Source of the DNA: Aptenodytes patagonicus
Taxonomy: Eukaryota > Chordata > Aves > Sphenisciformes > Spheniscidae
NCBI RefSeq assembly: GCF_965638725.1
Contig: NC_134958.1
Location: 15,255,464-15,319,463, forward strand
Direction: 5' to 3'
DNA length: 64,000 nt
This document shows positions 1 through 11,400 of this stretch, piece by piece. Position numbers and translations under genes: made by a program. Position 1 is the stretch's first letter. Every line of letters begins with the position of its first letter. The notes under the pieces were generated by a model. The model saw nothing but the letters and a program-made list of their open reading frames with translations, was not told the DNA's origin and made no database searches.

Positions 1-101
1 CTGGCAGCGGGGGCAGCCCCCAGGGGTGCCTGCACTCCCTGCCCGCACCCCCCTCCCGCACCCCTTGCCTGCACCCCCTGCCCACTGGCCCCATCACTCA
101 C
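1..101 (-). other. ANPEP: ANPEP intron 6, partial
   Basis: Starts with the GTGAGT donor at 101 and is cut by the window edge. GC-rich, nothing else recognised. Confidence 0.8.
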
Positions 102-215
102 AATGTTCCAGGAGGGCTCTGCTGAGTCGGCACCCAGGTACTCCACATAGGAGGCGAAGCCCTCGTTTAGCCACAGGTCGTTCCACCACCGCAGTGTCAC
201 CAGGTTCCCAAACCA
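102..215 (-). CDS. ANPEP: ANPEP coding exon 6 (third zinc ligand)
   Basis: Acceptor CGCAG|TGG and donor ATT|GTGAGT. Encodes [20 protein letters not shown] and [18 protein letters not shown]. Glu423 of NEGF is the third zinc ligand. Too short to show as a long open frame, but in phase with exon 5. Confidence 0.93.
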
Positions 216-2043
216 CTGCGGGGGGGGCACAGCGCCCTGTCAGCTGGGTCCAGCCAGCCGGCGGGGCGGGCAAGGGGCCCGGCAGGTACCTGATGGGCCA
301 ACTCGTGGGCGATGACAGTCACCACCCGCTCCTTATTGCCGATGGAGGAGTAGACATTGTCAAAGAGCAATGAGTTCTCCCGGTAGGTCACCAGCCCCCA
401 GTTCTCCATTGCGCCCGCGTTGAAGTCGGGGAGGCCGACCTGGTCTGGGGGACAGAGGGGTCCCATTGGCACACTGCTGCCAGGGTGCCGGACTGCCCAC
501 CCCCCCTGCAGCTGGCGGCTCCTCCCAAGGACGCGGCCGCCCTGCGGCACCCACCAGACTTGGGCAGCGGGTACGCCGTGTTGTAGTGCCTCTCGAAGAA
601 GTTGAGGATGGGGCCAGTCACCTTGAGCGCATAGTTGCCCTGGCCCTCGGCAATGGCCTTGGGGCGGCCCCAGATGCGGATCTGGAGGGGAGAGACACGG
701 GACTCAGCCGCTGCCTGGGCTCAGACCCCCGGGCGGGCGGGGGTTGCCCCCCACCCCCAGCCTACCAGCACGTTCCCCGAGGTGTTATGCACGTAGCTGA
801 ACTGGCTGACGATGAAGGCCAGCAGGTAGGTGGACATTTTGGGGGTGGTCTGGAACTCGGTGACGTTCCAGCTCTTCCCGTCAATCTGCTGCTGCCAGGT
901 GCCTGCAGGGAGCAGAGGGAGGGAGGTTACCCCGCAGCCCTGCCGGGCCCCCAGCCCCCCCCGACCGTGGCTCCCCCCGCCCCACTCACTCCTGGCGGGC
1001 ATGTTGGAAATGGCCTTGTGGTCGGAGGGGTGGATCAGCGTCACTGTGAAGGTGGCTTTCATGGCAGGCTCGTCGAAGCAGGGGAAGGCTTTCCGTGCGT
1101 CGGCTGCCTGCATCTGTGTCGTGGCCACCACCTTCCTGCAAGCAAATCCCATCAGCGCCCAGGGGCCTCTGCAGGGGCCGGCACCCCCCCCGGGTCCCTC
1201 TGCTCACCCCGTGCCCTGCCCGCTCCCCGGTCCCCTCCTCGCTGGGGTGGCATGTGGACACAGGGGGGCACAGAGGCTCTCCCACACTCATCCCGCTGTC
1301 CCAGTGAGAGAGGAGCCCCAAACCTGGCCCGTGCCCTCCACCACCCCCAGGCCAGCCCTGCGCCCCCACCTTGGCCCCCTGCCCTCCACCTACTTGTTGC
1401 CCGACTCATCCACGTATTCACTGCGGTAGAAGCCGGCCAAGTCGTCAGCCAGCTCCCCCGTGAAGATGCTGACAAGCCGGTAGCGCTGGCCCTGCTGCAG
1501 CAGGCCATTCAACTGCACCACCAGGTACTGGGTGGGGGTCTCCAGCCAGGTGTTACTGATGTGGGGCACGCTGGAGCCATCCACCGCATGCAGTGAGGTG
1601 TGGAAGGGCCCCTGCAGGGTGTACTTCAGCTTCTTGCTGTGTATGAGGATGAGGTCAGTGGCTTCCATGCAGACGAAGACCACGCTGCTGTTGCCCTTGA
1701 AGATGTACGTGTTGTTGGCATCGGGCGTCAGGAAGGGCTGCAGGGTCACCTCGTAGGACTCCGGCCTCAGCGTCGTCGGCAGCCTCCACCGGTTCCAGGG
1801 CTTGTTGGGGGCAGCGGTGGTGTTGGGGGCAGCGGTGGTGTTGGGGGCAGCGGTGGTGTTGGGGGCAGCAGTGGAGGGGGGGGCAGCCGTGGTGGTGGTG
1901 GTGTCGGCAATGCCAGGATCTGTTGGCTTGTTCTTCTCCTGGGCATACACCACTGAGAGCGCGATGATGGTGGCCACGGCCCCCAGGCCCAGCACAATGG
2001 CCACGATGCCCACACTCTTGCTGATGAAGAAGCCGGCCGCCAT
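102..2043 (-). CDS. ANPEP: ANPEP, aminopeptidase N (CD13), 5' six coding exons, partial
   Basis: M1-family zinc aminopeptidase, a type II membrane ectoenzyme that removes N-terminal neutral residues from peptides. Six exons read in frame on the minus strand: 1394-2043, 990-1135, 766-902, 555-681, 290-444 and 102-215, joining at phases 2, 1, 0, 1 and 0 to give 443 residues; the rest lies beyond the left edge. Residues 1-7 are cytosolic, about 9-33 form the signal-anchor helix, and 47-80 are a Thr/Ala/Pro/Asn-rich stalk. The substrate-binding GAMEN motif is at 364-368. The zinc site is HELAH at 400-404 plus Glu423 in NEGFASY, exactly HEXXH-X18-E, so the visible catalytic residues are intact. 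Start chosen: the ATG at 2043 gives [10 protein letters not shown], close to human MAKGFYISKS, and sits in a good Kozak context. Orthology rests on near-identity of the catalytic exons with remembered mammalian ANPEP. Confidence 0.96.
290..444 (-). CDS. ANPEP: ANPEP coding exon 5 (GAMEN and HELAH)
   Basis: Carries the exopeptidase GAMEN motif and the first two zinc ligands and catalytic Glu in VIAHELAHQ. The donor CAG|GTACCT falls directly after HELAHQ, so the active-site helix is split from WFGNLVT by an intron. Confidence 0.95.
555..681 (-). CDS. ANPEP: ANPEP coding exon 4
   Basis: Acceptor CTCCAG|ATC and donor G|GTGGGT. Encodes [20 protein letters not shown] and [20 protein letters not shown], leading into the catalytic domain; it joins exon 5 as [10 protein letters not shown]. 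Confidence 0.93.
766..902 (-). CDS. ANPEP: ANPEP coding exon 3
   Basis: Acceptor CTGCAG|GC and donor CTG|GTAGGC, ending at phase 0. Encodes [19 protein letters not shown], a conserved ANPEP stretch with one N-glycosylation sequon (NVT), followed by a second sequon (NTS). Confidence 0.93.
990..1135 (-). CDS. ANPEP: ANPEP coding exon 2
   Basis: Acceptor TTGCAG|G and donor A|GTGAGT. Encodes [20 protein letters not shown] and [18 protein letters not shown], the conserved segment of the M1 N-terminal domain. It joins exon 1 as GNKK-VVATT without a frame break. Confidence 0.93.
1394..2043 (-). CDS. ANPEP: ANPEP coding exon 1 (residues 1-216)
   Basis: Holds the start codon, membrane anchor, repetitive stalk and the beginning of the N-terminal beta domain (from KPWNRWRLP). 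The donor reads AA|GTAGGT, leaving phase 2. Residues near the exon end, [15 protein letters not shown], are the conserved M1 signature before the first intron. Confidence 0.93.
1804..1866 (-). repeat. ANPEP: 18-bp in-frame tandem repeat in the ANPEP stalk
   Basis: Three full 18-bp units plus a partial unit encode the hexapeptide PNTTAA at residues 61-66, 67-72 and 73-78, ending in PN. Each unit supplies one NTT N-glycosylation sequon and Thr residues suited to O-glycosylation. The units are nearly identical at nucleotide level, so the array is young and may vary in length. Confidence 0.9.
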
Positions 2044-2165
2044 GGCGGGGCTGCAGGAGCGGTGCTCGTGAAGGAGGCACTGCCCGGCTGGCACGGCTTT
2101 TAGCCTCTCGCTCCCACGAGGTTTATTAGTCTAAGTTAATGGGTGAAGTATTAAACGACCATGAG
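2044..2165 (-). promoter_or_regulatory. ANPEP: Putative proximal ANPEP promoter / 5' leader
   Basis: An AT-rich islet in otherwise GC-rich DNA, 80-115 bases before the ATG. On the minus strand it holds an AATAAAC stretch (2121-2127); the plus strand has a GTTAAT HNF1-type half-site at 2135-2140. The mammalian intestinal ANPEP promoter uses HNF1, so the match is suggestive only. A CTCCTGCAG (AG at 2051-2052) 7 bases before the ATG would also serve as an acceptor for an upstream exon. Confidence 0.3.
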
Positions 2166-4359
2166 GCTCAGGATGGCGATGGCCCCTGGGATGAGCCTTC
2201 CACCCGCCCTCCTCCCGGCCTTGCAGGAGCACTAACACCCAGTGCCGCTGCAGCAGGGGGTAAAACCGGCAGCTCAGGATTGCACCATCAGGGATAGGCA
2301 GTGTGGGAGTTGGCACGGGCTGTGGGCCAGAACTCCTAGGGTCCCTCCCGAGCACCGGCCTGGCCCTGCAAAAGGGACAGAGCGGGTGGTCACAGCCGGT
2401 GGCCACGTCCCTGCCTCGCCATGAGGCAAGGTGGGCGGCCCCGGAACCCAAGCCCAGCCTCCGGCTCAGCATCGCCCTGTTTGCCCTCGACTGATGGGGT
2501 GGTCTGAGCCACTGCTGGGGGGTCCCGGCTGCCCCTCTGCCTGCGAGGGACCTATTGCTGGGGCTGAGGGCACAGCAGATGGGGGCCAGCACCTGCACCC
2601 TGGAGGGGCACACCTCGTCGGGCTGCCCACGCACCAGGGGAAAAGCGGGAGGGCACACAGTGCAGCTCCAGGGGGCCACAGCGGCGCAGGTGGAGCCCGG
2701 GACCATGCTGGGGAGGACCCCACCCTGCCTGCAGCCCTCTCAAAGTCCAGGGTTGCATCGCCTGGCTCGCACCTGGAGGTCAAACTCCGGGCCCCGTGAA
2801 CCCAGCCCAAGCAGGAGCATGCCCACTGCTGCCAGCCATGGGGCACCCAGCAGCCTGCACACACCACAGGCCGCGCTTGGTCCTCCCACCAGCCGCAGCC
2901 CGGGTGAGCTGGGTGTCTCAACCAGCATGGCACATGGCTGGGAGACGGCGGGTCCTGTGGGCAGAGCCTTGCCTGTGCCCCACGGCGCAGAGCCCCCGGC
3001 CAGGGGCCTGGCTGGAGCCAAGCAAGCACACCAGGGCTCGGGGTGCTGGTGCACAGGACAGGGGCACATGCTTCTCCGTGAGAGCTCTGCCCTGGCAGGG
3101 GAGAGCAGCCTGAGCCCCCTAGGCTGTGTGGGTCAGCCCCAGGATCTCTGCCAGAGGCTTCCCTGGGCACAGCAGAAAGCCACGGAGCAAAGTCCCTGTG
3201 CGGGTCAGGGTGGGGAGGGGAGGCGCTGCTTCTCGCCTTGGGAATAGAAACTCCTTTCCCCAAGATCTGATCTCCAGTGGGGTGACATGGGCAGGTCCTG
3301 CTGAGAGCCGCAGCTCTGGGGCAAGGGGTGAACCCGGGAAGAGGCTGAGCAGTGTCCTCAGGGAACTGTGCCCTGTCCCTGACAGCGCCCAGCTGCACCT
3401 GCCGGCATCACTGTGCCTGGCAGAGCAGCCCTGGGATGGTGCGGCATCCCTGAGCATCCCCTTCCCCACAGAGCCCGGACATCCCTGCGGCCTAGCCAGC
3501 CACTGCTGCGTGCAGGGCTGCAGCACAGGCATGCTCTGTCCCGCTCCCTGCCCTTGCTTTGGCCAAAGGCACAGGGTTTGGGGAACAGCGTACACCAAAT
3601 CACAGCTGGGACAGCTCCCCCGGGACTGGGGGCCACAGCTAGCTGGGAGGGTGCCGGGCACCCCGCACACCCTCTGTCCTGCACTGATGGTCATACTGCA
3701 CCCCTGCCCGGCACTGGCCCTCCCCACACAGACCCCCTCGGGCACTGCGTGCAGGCACTCACCCCAGCTCGCCTCCACGCTGGCCCCCTGTTAACACCAG
3801 CCAGCCCCTGTGCCCCTCCCTGACCCCCCTTCTCAGATTGCCTGCACCACCCCACGCCACACGCGCCCCATCTCCCCCAGCCCCAGTGCACGCAGGCTCC
3901 TGATCGCCCCACTGCAAAGCCTCCTCCTCCATGGAGCCCTTGCAGATGGTGCACACGTGTCCCACGTCCCACACGCAGACACCCAGGGCACAGATGCTGG
4001 GCGTCACCCACATGGACACACAGCTCCCTTGAGGCTCTGGCCCCACACACCCCATAACCTCACATGCACACACATCCCAGAGCCCTCCATAACCTCATGC
4101 ATCCCCATGGACCCCCCCAAAGCCTCCCCCCATCACATGCTCTATAACCCCATGCACACGAACCCCGCAGGTCCGAACATGCAAGCCCACAGCCTCGCCG
4201 CCTGCCCCACACCCCACAGTCCCGTGCCAGCCCCTGCATGCACCCACACAGCCCCTTTCCCCGCTCAGCCCAAGCCAACGATCCCCCAGGGCGGGGAACC
4301 CTAGGACCCCTGGTTCGGGGTCTGCTCCCCCACGGGGGTCTCGGCAGCGGCATTGCCCC
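2166..4359. other. Intergenic / possible ANPEP 5' intron
   Basis: GC-rich, CpG-poor sequence. Open frames here have no recognisable protein content and appear on both strands, as expected from low stop-codon density. A CA-rich stretch around 4020-4260 has many short ACAC and CCCCA runs. No gene recognised. Confidence 0.6.
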
Positions 4360-4367
4360 CCACTCAC

Positions 4368-4790
4368 CTTCCTGCGCTCAGCCGCGGGGAGCGAGGGGCA
4401 GAGGGGCTCCCGCCCTCCCCATCCCCACCGTGGAACCCAGGACTGCGTCCTGCCTGCGCCCGGTTCTCGGGCGTCTCAGCTCCGCTAGCTCAGCCGCCAG
4501 CGGGAGGAAGGTTTCCTCCTAAAGCTCCGAGGGAAGTAACCTGAACCTCCTCGCCCCCTTAACCCCTGGGCTGCTGCCGGCCCGGGGACTGGCGGGGCAC
4601 GTCCCGGGGCGGGGGCCAGGGCAGCGGGGGGCAGCGGGGCGCAGAGCCCAGCCCGGGCGCGGGGTATCCCGGCCCCAGCACGGGCTCCCGCACACCCGGC
4701 GCAGGGACAGGGCGAGGGGTCTCTGCTGGGGGAAGGCGCCTTCAGCCCCGGGCAGAGCGGGACCCCCGGGGCTGCGGGACCCCTGGGGCA
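4368..4790 (-). promoter_or_regulatory. CpG-rich block with minus-strand splice donor; possible distal first exon of ANPEP
   Basis: CpG density rises sharply from about 4360 to 4790 compared with flanking intergenic DNA. On the minus strand the block ends in GCGCAGGAAG|GTGAGT with GT at 4367-4366, a full-consensus donor. Human ANPEP has a distal non-coding first exon several kb upstream, used in myeloid cells and fibroblasts; position and strand here fit such an exon. The transcription start is not determined and no transcript evidence is available. Confidence 0.4.
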
Positions 4791-7513
4791 CCACCCCAGC
4801 TGGGAGACGTTAGTTGGGGATGTGCGCCAGAGGCAGCCTGCCAGCCGCACACAGCCTGGGGACCGCGGTGCCCCGCTGCTGGGGACGAACCGCCCCTGCC
4901 TGCCTGGCCCCTACACCCTGGAGCCCCCCTGGGGTCCTGCTGGGCGTCCCCTCCCTCACACCAGCCTTGGCCAGCATGCTTATTCCGGGGGGTGGCTGGA
5001 AAGGGGACAAACCATCACCCATCAGCAGCCAAGCCAGGCTGTGCCCCCTCCCTGCAGTACCCAGAGCACCCAGGCACACCAGGAACGGTGTCCCTCCTTA
5101 GGGGTGCCCCCCACTCAGCCCCCTAGCCCAGCACCCTGTGCCCCAGCCCCACCTGGCACCCCCTGCTCCAGCAGCAGTGGGTTCAGGGACATCCCAGTCC
5201 TTGTGGGCAACCTGTGGGCCTGTGGTCGTGGCGCAGATGGGTTTGCCGGGTGCAGTGCCCCGAGGCAGCCAGGCCCCAGGGTCTCTCCGCTCAGGGAGTG
5301 ACCCAGCACAGCCTGGGCACCGGGCCGGGACTCAGGCTCGTCCAGTGCTTGGCAGGGTGAGGGTAAACATTTGTCTACTTTACAGCAGGTACTTGCAGAG
5401 GGGCTGGGCCGGTGCCAGGCTCCATCAGCCTGCTCCCCTCCGCCTTGTTGCCGGGGAGGGGCCCCTGGAGTTGGGGGACACACTCCGGCAAGCAAACCCT
5501 GGCCGAGCTCAGCAAAATACAGCACCCATCGGTGCCAAAGCACAGCCTGGCTGGGGACAGGCGATGGAGCCGCAGGAGACAGGAGACAGCCCCAAGACCC
5601 AGCCACATCTCCCATCTCAAGACCATGCAGGCACCTCAGACAGGAGAACACTGAGCCCCCAGGCAGCCCCTGCCCTCCACGTCCCTGCACATGCTGCATC
5701 CCCCCAGCTCGCCTTCGGGTGCAGGAGGGGTTTGGTGACCTGGCCACGGCCCCTTGGGGCACACAGGGTCATTGCCAGCGCCGGATGCCTCACAGCCCTA
5801 CCCTGGGCAGGAATGCTGCTGCCCGCAGCAGGAGCCAGGTCTCACGTTCAGTGCAGCCTCCTCCCTCTGCTCTGCCAGGTCATTCGGGGCTCCTGTCCCT
5901 GAGCAGGACCCCAGGGTCCCTGGGCAGCCAGCACGCCAGCCCCGAGGAGCCAGGGCTTGCAGGGCCACCTCTGCCCCAGCCAGGCTGGGACTGCTCCCAC
6001 ACAACCCCATGGCCACTGGGTTCAGGGCTGCAGCCCTCTTGGGTGGGGAAATGGGGGTCCAGCGGTTTGGCCCGGCTCATCCCGGGGTGAACCACCCCAT
6101 CGTCTCTGCCCTCTTCCACACGGGTGAGGGTAAAGGGAGCAGCAGAGGGACTCACCCTGCCACAGCACGGTCCTCGGTCCTTGGCCTCCCACAGACCCGC
6201 AGGGCTGAGGCTCTGGCAGGATGTGGGAAGGGGCAGCAAGGCCAGAGCCGTTACCGGAGGCGGCTGTGCACAAACATCTCCTCGCTGCAGAGGAAGCACG
6301 TATGGCCGGACACATCCTGTACTGGGGACTGCCGTGCCATGGCGTGGGGCTGGACACAGGCATGGCCCATCGCAGCCAGGGCTGCCTGCCCCAGCCCAAA
6401 CCCCCCAGGCACCCCCGTGTCCCAGGCCTGGAGCAGAGCAGGACGCGGGCACCACGACGAGTTCCTCGCTGCGGGCAAGCGAGTGTTTTCCCCTCCAACT
6501 GTCCCAGTGCCTGCCGAACCCCGTGTCCCAGCCCCAGGACACAGCCCGGAGCACCGCTCACCTGCTCACCTGCGTGGAGCACCACGCTGCTCCAGCAGCC
6601 GACAGGAGGAGGAGGAGGGCTGGCAGAGAAGAGGAAGAAGCAGGTTGACCTCCACGAGCCACTGGCAGTGGCTCGTGGCCAGCTGGGGAAGGGTTAAGCT
6701 GCAGGGAGGGGAGACAGCAGAAAAATTCCTTCCAGGCAGAGTAACAGTTTCCCTGCCAGGGGAAGTGGAGGCAGAGCCCACGGGAGCACAGCTGGCCCAG
6801 CCGCCGGAGGGGAAGCAGAGGAAGGGGCCTCGAGCCAGCCTGGAGGCTGGTGGCCAGATGAAGCTGTGGCGGAGCCAGGGGCGCAGGGCACCTGGCTTGA
6901 GGAGCCCTGCTGCTCAGGGACCTCGCTGCCTGGCCCGTCCCCTGCAGCCATGCTCACTCTGACCCCCAGGACCAGCCCTGCTCTCCCCAGGCCTCGGGGA
7001 CACTAGCCCCAGCCCTACAGACTGCACGTGCCCCGCTGAGCTGTATGGGGCTTGCAGCTGCCCTGTCTGAGAGCAGACCAGGGATGCTCTGCAGCAGAGA
7101 GAAGGCAGGAAAGCTGGCAGGAGGGCAGCGGGCACTGGCAGGTTGCAGGCTGGTGACCCTGCCTCCAATGGCCCAGAGCAGGGGACGCCGCCACTGTCAC
7201 AGCCCAAGCGGGGCCACCATGCTCCCCCCCACCTGCTCTGGAGAGCAGGACAGGCTGCAGTCAGGAACCCTGCCCCAGAGCCCATGCTGCAGCAACCCCA
7301 GCCCTCCCCCGGGGGGGGTCCAGGGCCCCATTTCCCACCCCCATGCAACAGCCCGGGCACCAGCCTCTGCCAGCTGAGAGCCCCCCAGAGCTGCAGCTGC
7401 CCAGCAAGAGCTGCGCAGAGGCCCCTGGCCCCCACAGCCCCCCCTCCCGGTGCTCCCCCTGGAGCCGGGTCAGCAGCACCCACAGCAGACAAAGACACAG
7501 GTTCACACGGTAG
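4791..7513. other. Intergenic DNA between ANPEP and AP3S2
   Basis: GC-rich unique-looking sequence. The longest open frame (about 5754-6962, plus) has a Pro/Gly/Ala/Arg-rich composition matching no family I know. No mobile element, RNA gene or conserved motif recognised. Confidence 0.6.
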
Positions 7514-8283
7514 TTTATTAGGGCACAGGGACATGCTCCAGGAGGCCCCAGCCTGGCCTGGCCCCAACCCTGCAAGCCGGCTGCTCTTCTCCCCCGCAGC
7601 TTTCGGCACAGGCTTGCCCAGCCCAGACAGAGGCAGCAGGCAGCTCCCTCCCCTCTCACCGGCAGCGTCTCCCGGTCCAGCAGGTACCACCCACACTGAC
7701 CCCAGCTCCAGAGCTCACAGCAGCTCTGATGAGCAACCCTGACCAGACTGCTACCAATCCCAGCCTGGGGTGCCAGACCCAGCGAGCATGACCCAGGGTG
7801 GGTGCAGGGATGCCAGGCAGGAGACAGCCCAGCCCAGGGACGATGGAGGAGATGACAACCTACGGCTCCTCTGGGAGCCATCAGCTACAGGTGCAATTTT
7901 ACAACCGGGAATCCCAAGAAGTGCTGGGAGAGGCAGGACCTGGCTCTTCGCCACGCAGCGAGGAGAGGCTGTGCATCCACGGGGAGGGAGGAGGGAGGGG
8001 AAGAAAGGCCACCCTCATTGTTGGGAGACCAGAGAGCAGAACCACACCAAGGTCCAAGGTGATGGACAGGCGGACAGCACCACCTCCTTCTCGCTGAGCC
8101 CCATCACCACTCCCTACCCTCTGCCAGCCAGCCAGGCACCCCAGCAGCACACTGTGCCCACCGTGTGCCACACAGGCAGAGACCCAGAAGGGGCAGAGGG
8201 AGCCCAGCGGAGCCCAGCTCCTCTCCCCAGCCAGCCCAGGCCACAGCCCACGTGCGTGGGCAGCACTCCCCACCGCAGGACGC
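7514..8283 (-). other. AP3S2: AP3S2 3' UTR with polyadenylation signal
   Basis: A minus-strand AATAAA occupies 7519-7514 (TTTATT on the plus strand), the first canonical signal downstream of the AP3S2 stop, giving a 3' UTR of roughly 780 bases. Cleavage would fall near 7490-7500. The extent is inferred from the signal only. Confidence 0.55.
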
Positions 8284-8412
8284 TCACATGAACTGTGACA
8301 GGTTGGGCACTTTGATGTTGATGTCTCCGATGTTGATGTTGCGAGGGATCTCTGGCAGGTTGATGTTCTTCACAGCCGAGACCGCGCGGGAAGGAGCGGC
8401 TGAGAGGCCTCC
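8284..8412 (-). CDS. AP3S2: AP3S2 exon 6 (residues 152-193 and stop)
   Basis: Acceptor CGGCAG|GGA. Encodes [20 protein letters not shown] and [20 protein letters not shown] followed by FM and a TGA stop at 8286-8284. The last residue is Met where human has Val. Confidence 0.95.
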   Translation of the reverse strand, partial: GGLSAAPSRAVSAVKNINLPEIPRNINIGDINIKVPNLSQFM

Positions 8413-11400
8413 CTGCCGACAGGAGGGACCAGTGACCGCCGGCCCCTCACCCCCGCAGCCCCCCTGCGAGGGGCTCCGGGCTGCTCCCGGCTCAGCCCCG
8501 TGCTTTGCCACAGGAGCATCCCCAAACCGAGCCCTGCCCCGTGCTGCCCTGCCTCCCCCAAGACCCAGGGCTCGGCCACGTCCCCACACACGCGGCTCGG
8601 CACGGGTGCACCTGGGGAGCAGCCCCCACACCCGCCTCCCACCCCGCTGACGGACCCGGTCCTATTAATAGCACAGGATCAGGAGCGGCAGGGGCAGCGC
8701 GGTGCTTCCCGGCAACCAGAGCACAGCTGCATGTTCACAATGACAGCGCAAACAGGGGCAATAAACTTCATTACCTCAGGTTATTAACCTTGATGGGAAC
8801 AGCCATTTCCATGCTCGGGCTGCTCCCTATGCTCCTGAACAGCATGGAACACAGCTGGGAGGGATGCCCCAGCCCTCTCCATGAGGACTCAGGCAGGCAG
8901 AGACCACGGATACTGGGGATACCCCATATGCGCCAGCCCCAGATGCCACAGGCTGCCCCCCCTCGCAGCCTGGAGTCCATCAGCCTCCCACAGGGGAGAG
9001 CCACAGCATCGCCACTCACCTCTGCCTTCTCCAGCTTGCTCTGGGCCTCCACCTGCGCCACGATCTCGTTCATGTTGGTCTCCAGCACCATGCCGCCTAT
9101 CACCACCTCCTGCAAGATGTGGTGAACCTGCAAGGGAAGGGAAGGGAAGGCTGGGAGCAGCAGCAGCCACAGTGCCTGCAGGCTGGTGGGGAAGCGCGTC
9201 GGGGACTGGCATTTCCCCGAGAGACACAAATCCAGCCCTGTCCTCCCCTCAGCCCACACAGTCCTGGCAGCCGGCTGCCCGGAGGGCAAGAGGGCGGCCA
9301 TGGTCCTCAGCACAGGGGGAGTCCAGCAGTCCCATTTACTGCTTGTACCTCTGCTCTAGAGGACACCTACCACAGAGGCCAGAGCAAACGTCGCCCACTG
9401 GACCACCAGGCACAGGGCAGACCCTAGAGAGGCCAGGCCTGACCCGGCCCGCTGGCACACCCTGGCTGTGCCATCTCTGAAGTTTGATCCCTCCTTGGGC
9501 CGGGACCCAGGTCACACCCGGGAACAGCTCCCTGCCTAGAAAGCGTGCTGCAGAGGAGCCCACAGGGCAGCAGAGACCCCAGGGCCTCCCGGAGCCACCT
9601 GGCAGGACGCTTCTTCCCAGAACCAGTTTCTTCTACCCAGAAAGCCAGGCCAGAGCCCAACTTCTTTGCTTTCTCTTAGGAAAGACAAGACTGTGACACA
9701 TGCACATAAAAAGCACGAAACTGCTAAGAGAGTCTGCTCCCTTCCCCAGGGTCCGCCCGGGGTCCAAGGATGAAACAGAGCAGTCTCAAGGCAGTGAGCC
9801 GCTCCCTCCTGCCAGCCCCCGCCGAAGAGCACCGGCAGGACCACACACCCACAGCAGGAGAAAGCGCCCGTTCTGGTTTGCAATCCAAGAAAACACAAAC
9901 AGCCCCAGGGCAGCAGCTGGGCCCTGCCGGGCAGCCGCGACCTGTGACAGCACCTTCGGCTCCACCGCCCCGCACAGCCCAGCCTTCCTTGCTAAGTCAG
10001 CAGCTCCCAACAACCACCCAGCACAGATATGAATTTATGGGTCTCTGGTTACTTACGTGAAATAGGCTATTACTGGAAGATGGTTAAGTTGTTACATCGT
10101 TTTATGGCTTCATGATGGCAGCTTGCACTTGTAAACACTGTGTGGCAAATACTGCCAGGACAATGCTATGAAAAATAACGCAAGCTGGAGAACCTGCTAG
10201 AAGGGGGAAACCCAGCTTTGTGCAAACGGCGAGCCTGATGCCCTGCAGGGCTCCCCAGGGGTCCCGTCCTGCTCTGACAGCACCAGGAGCAGCAAGGTGT
10301 GCAGGATCAGCACTGCACAGGGTGAGCCACAGGCGATACAGCACCTTCCCGGGACACCCGCAGCGCAGGAACCGCTGTCCCGCAGCACAGCCTCAGATCA
10401 GCCCAGCCCCGGCAAACACCGCGCTAGATGGTGCTAGCAGCTCCCCGCAACAGGAGAGCATCTGGGCTGCAGGAAATGTTGTTCCTTCAAGATCTGGCTT
10501 CAGCCCAAGTTGGACCAAAACCAACAGGGCAGAAATCCCAAGCAAGCTTTGTTTTTCAAACCGAAACACAGCACTTCCTGAACAAACCGTGTCCTCTCCA
10601 GGACCTCACAGCTGCTTAGCAAAACTCACGTTCTCCTCCAGAGTACGAAGCACAACCAGGGGCTGGGCAACAGTCTCCCCTGAGCCTCCCCATGGCTTCG
10701 TGGCTCCAGTCTCCCCTTGCAAAAGAGGGATCCCTGCAGCTCTGAGGTTGCTGCTTCCAAAGCTGGAAGCCTAAAAGCACTGGTGTCACTGGTGCCCAAG
10801 AACCACAGACCCAACAGCCCCATCCAGCTGCCCGCTGCAAGAGTGGGGACCCGAAACCCGCAGCAGCTCTCATTTCACAGACCCTGCACTGCATACAGAG
10901 TGTAAGGTGTATCTTAAGGCAGTAATAGAAAATCACAGGACCCAGACAAGGCTGCACCCAAATCCCAGCCAGAGCCTGCTGGGTTGGGGATGTTCACAGC
11001 CGAAGCCTCTACTCGACAAATCAGCGCTTTCCCGTTGACATTGGCCTCATTTCTCCTGTTCTAGTCGGGAACTCATGAACTCTGCAATCCATCTGCCAGA
11101 GCAGAGGGTAGCACCATGCCCTGCACAGCTCTTGACAAACTAAAGTCCTGGAGGCAGGGCTCCATGGGAGCACTGGGGCAGCATCACAGCCACGGAAAGC
11201 CCTGCCCGGGCATCCGAGGGGCAAGACCTGGGGACCAGCAGGACACATCTGTGTATTCCCAGCACCCCTAACGCCGCCTGTCTGTAACCAAGCTCTTGGA
11301 AGCACGGGTACTCAACACGAACACATCTGAGAAATAAATACATGCCAAATGTAGAAAGAAAGATGAGAGGACAAACTGATAGTGGCCAAGGACTGAAGTC

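Noticed and set aside
5754-6962. 402-codon open frame between ANPEP and AP3S2
   Set aside because: No splice context, no recognisable motif, biased composition; competing frames overlap on the minus strand.
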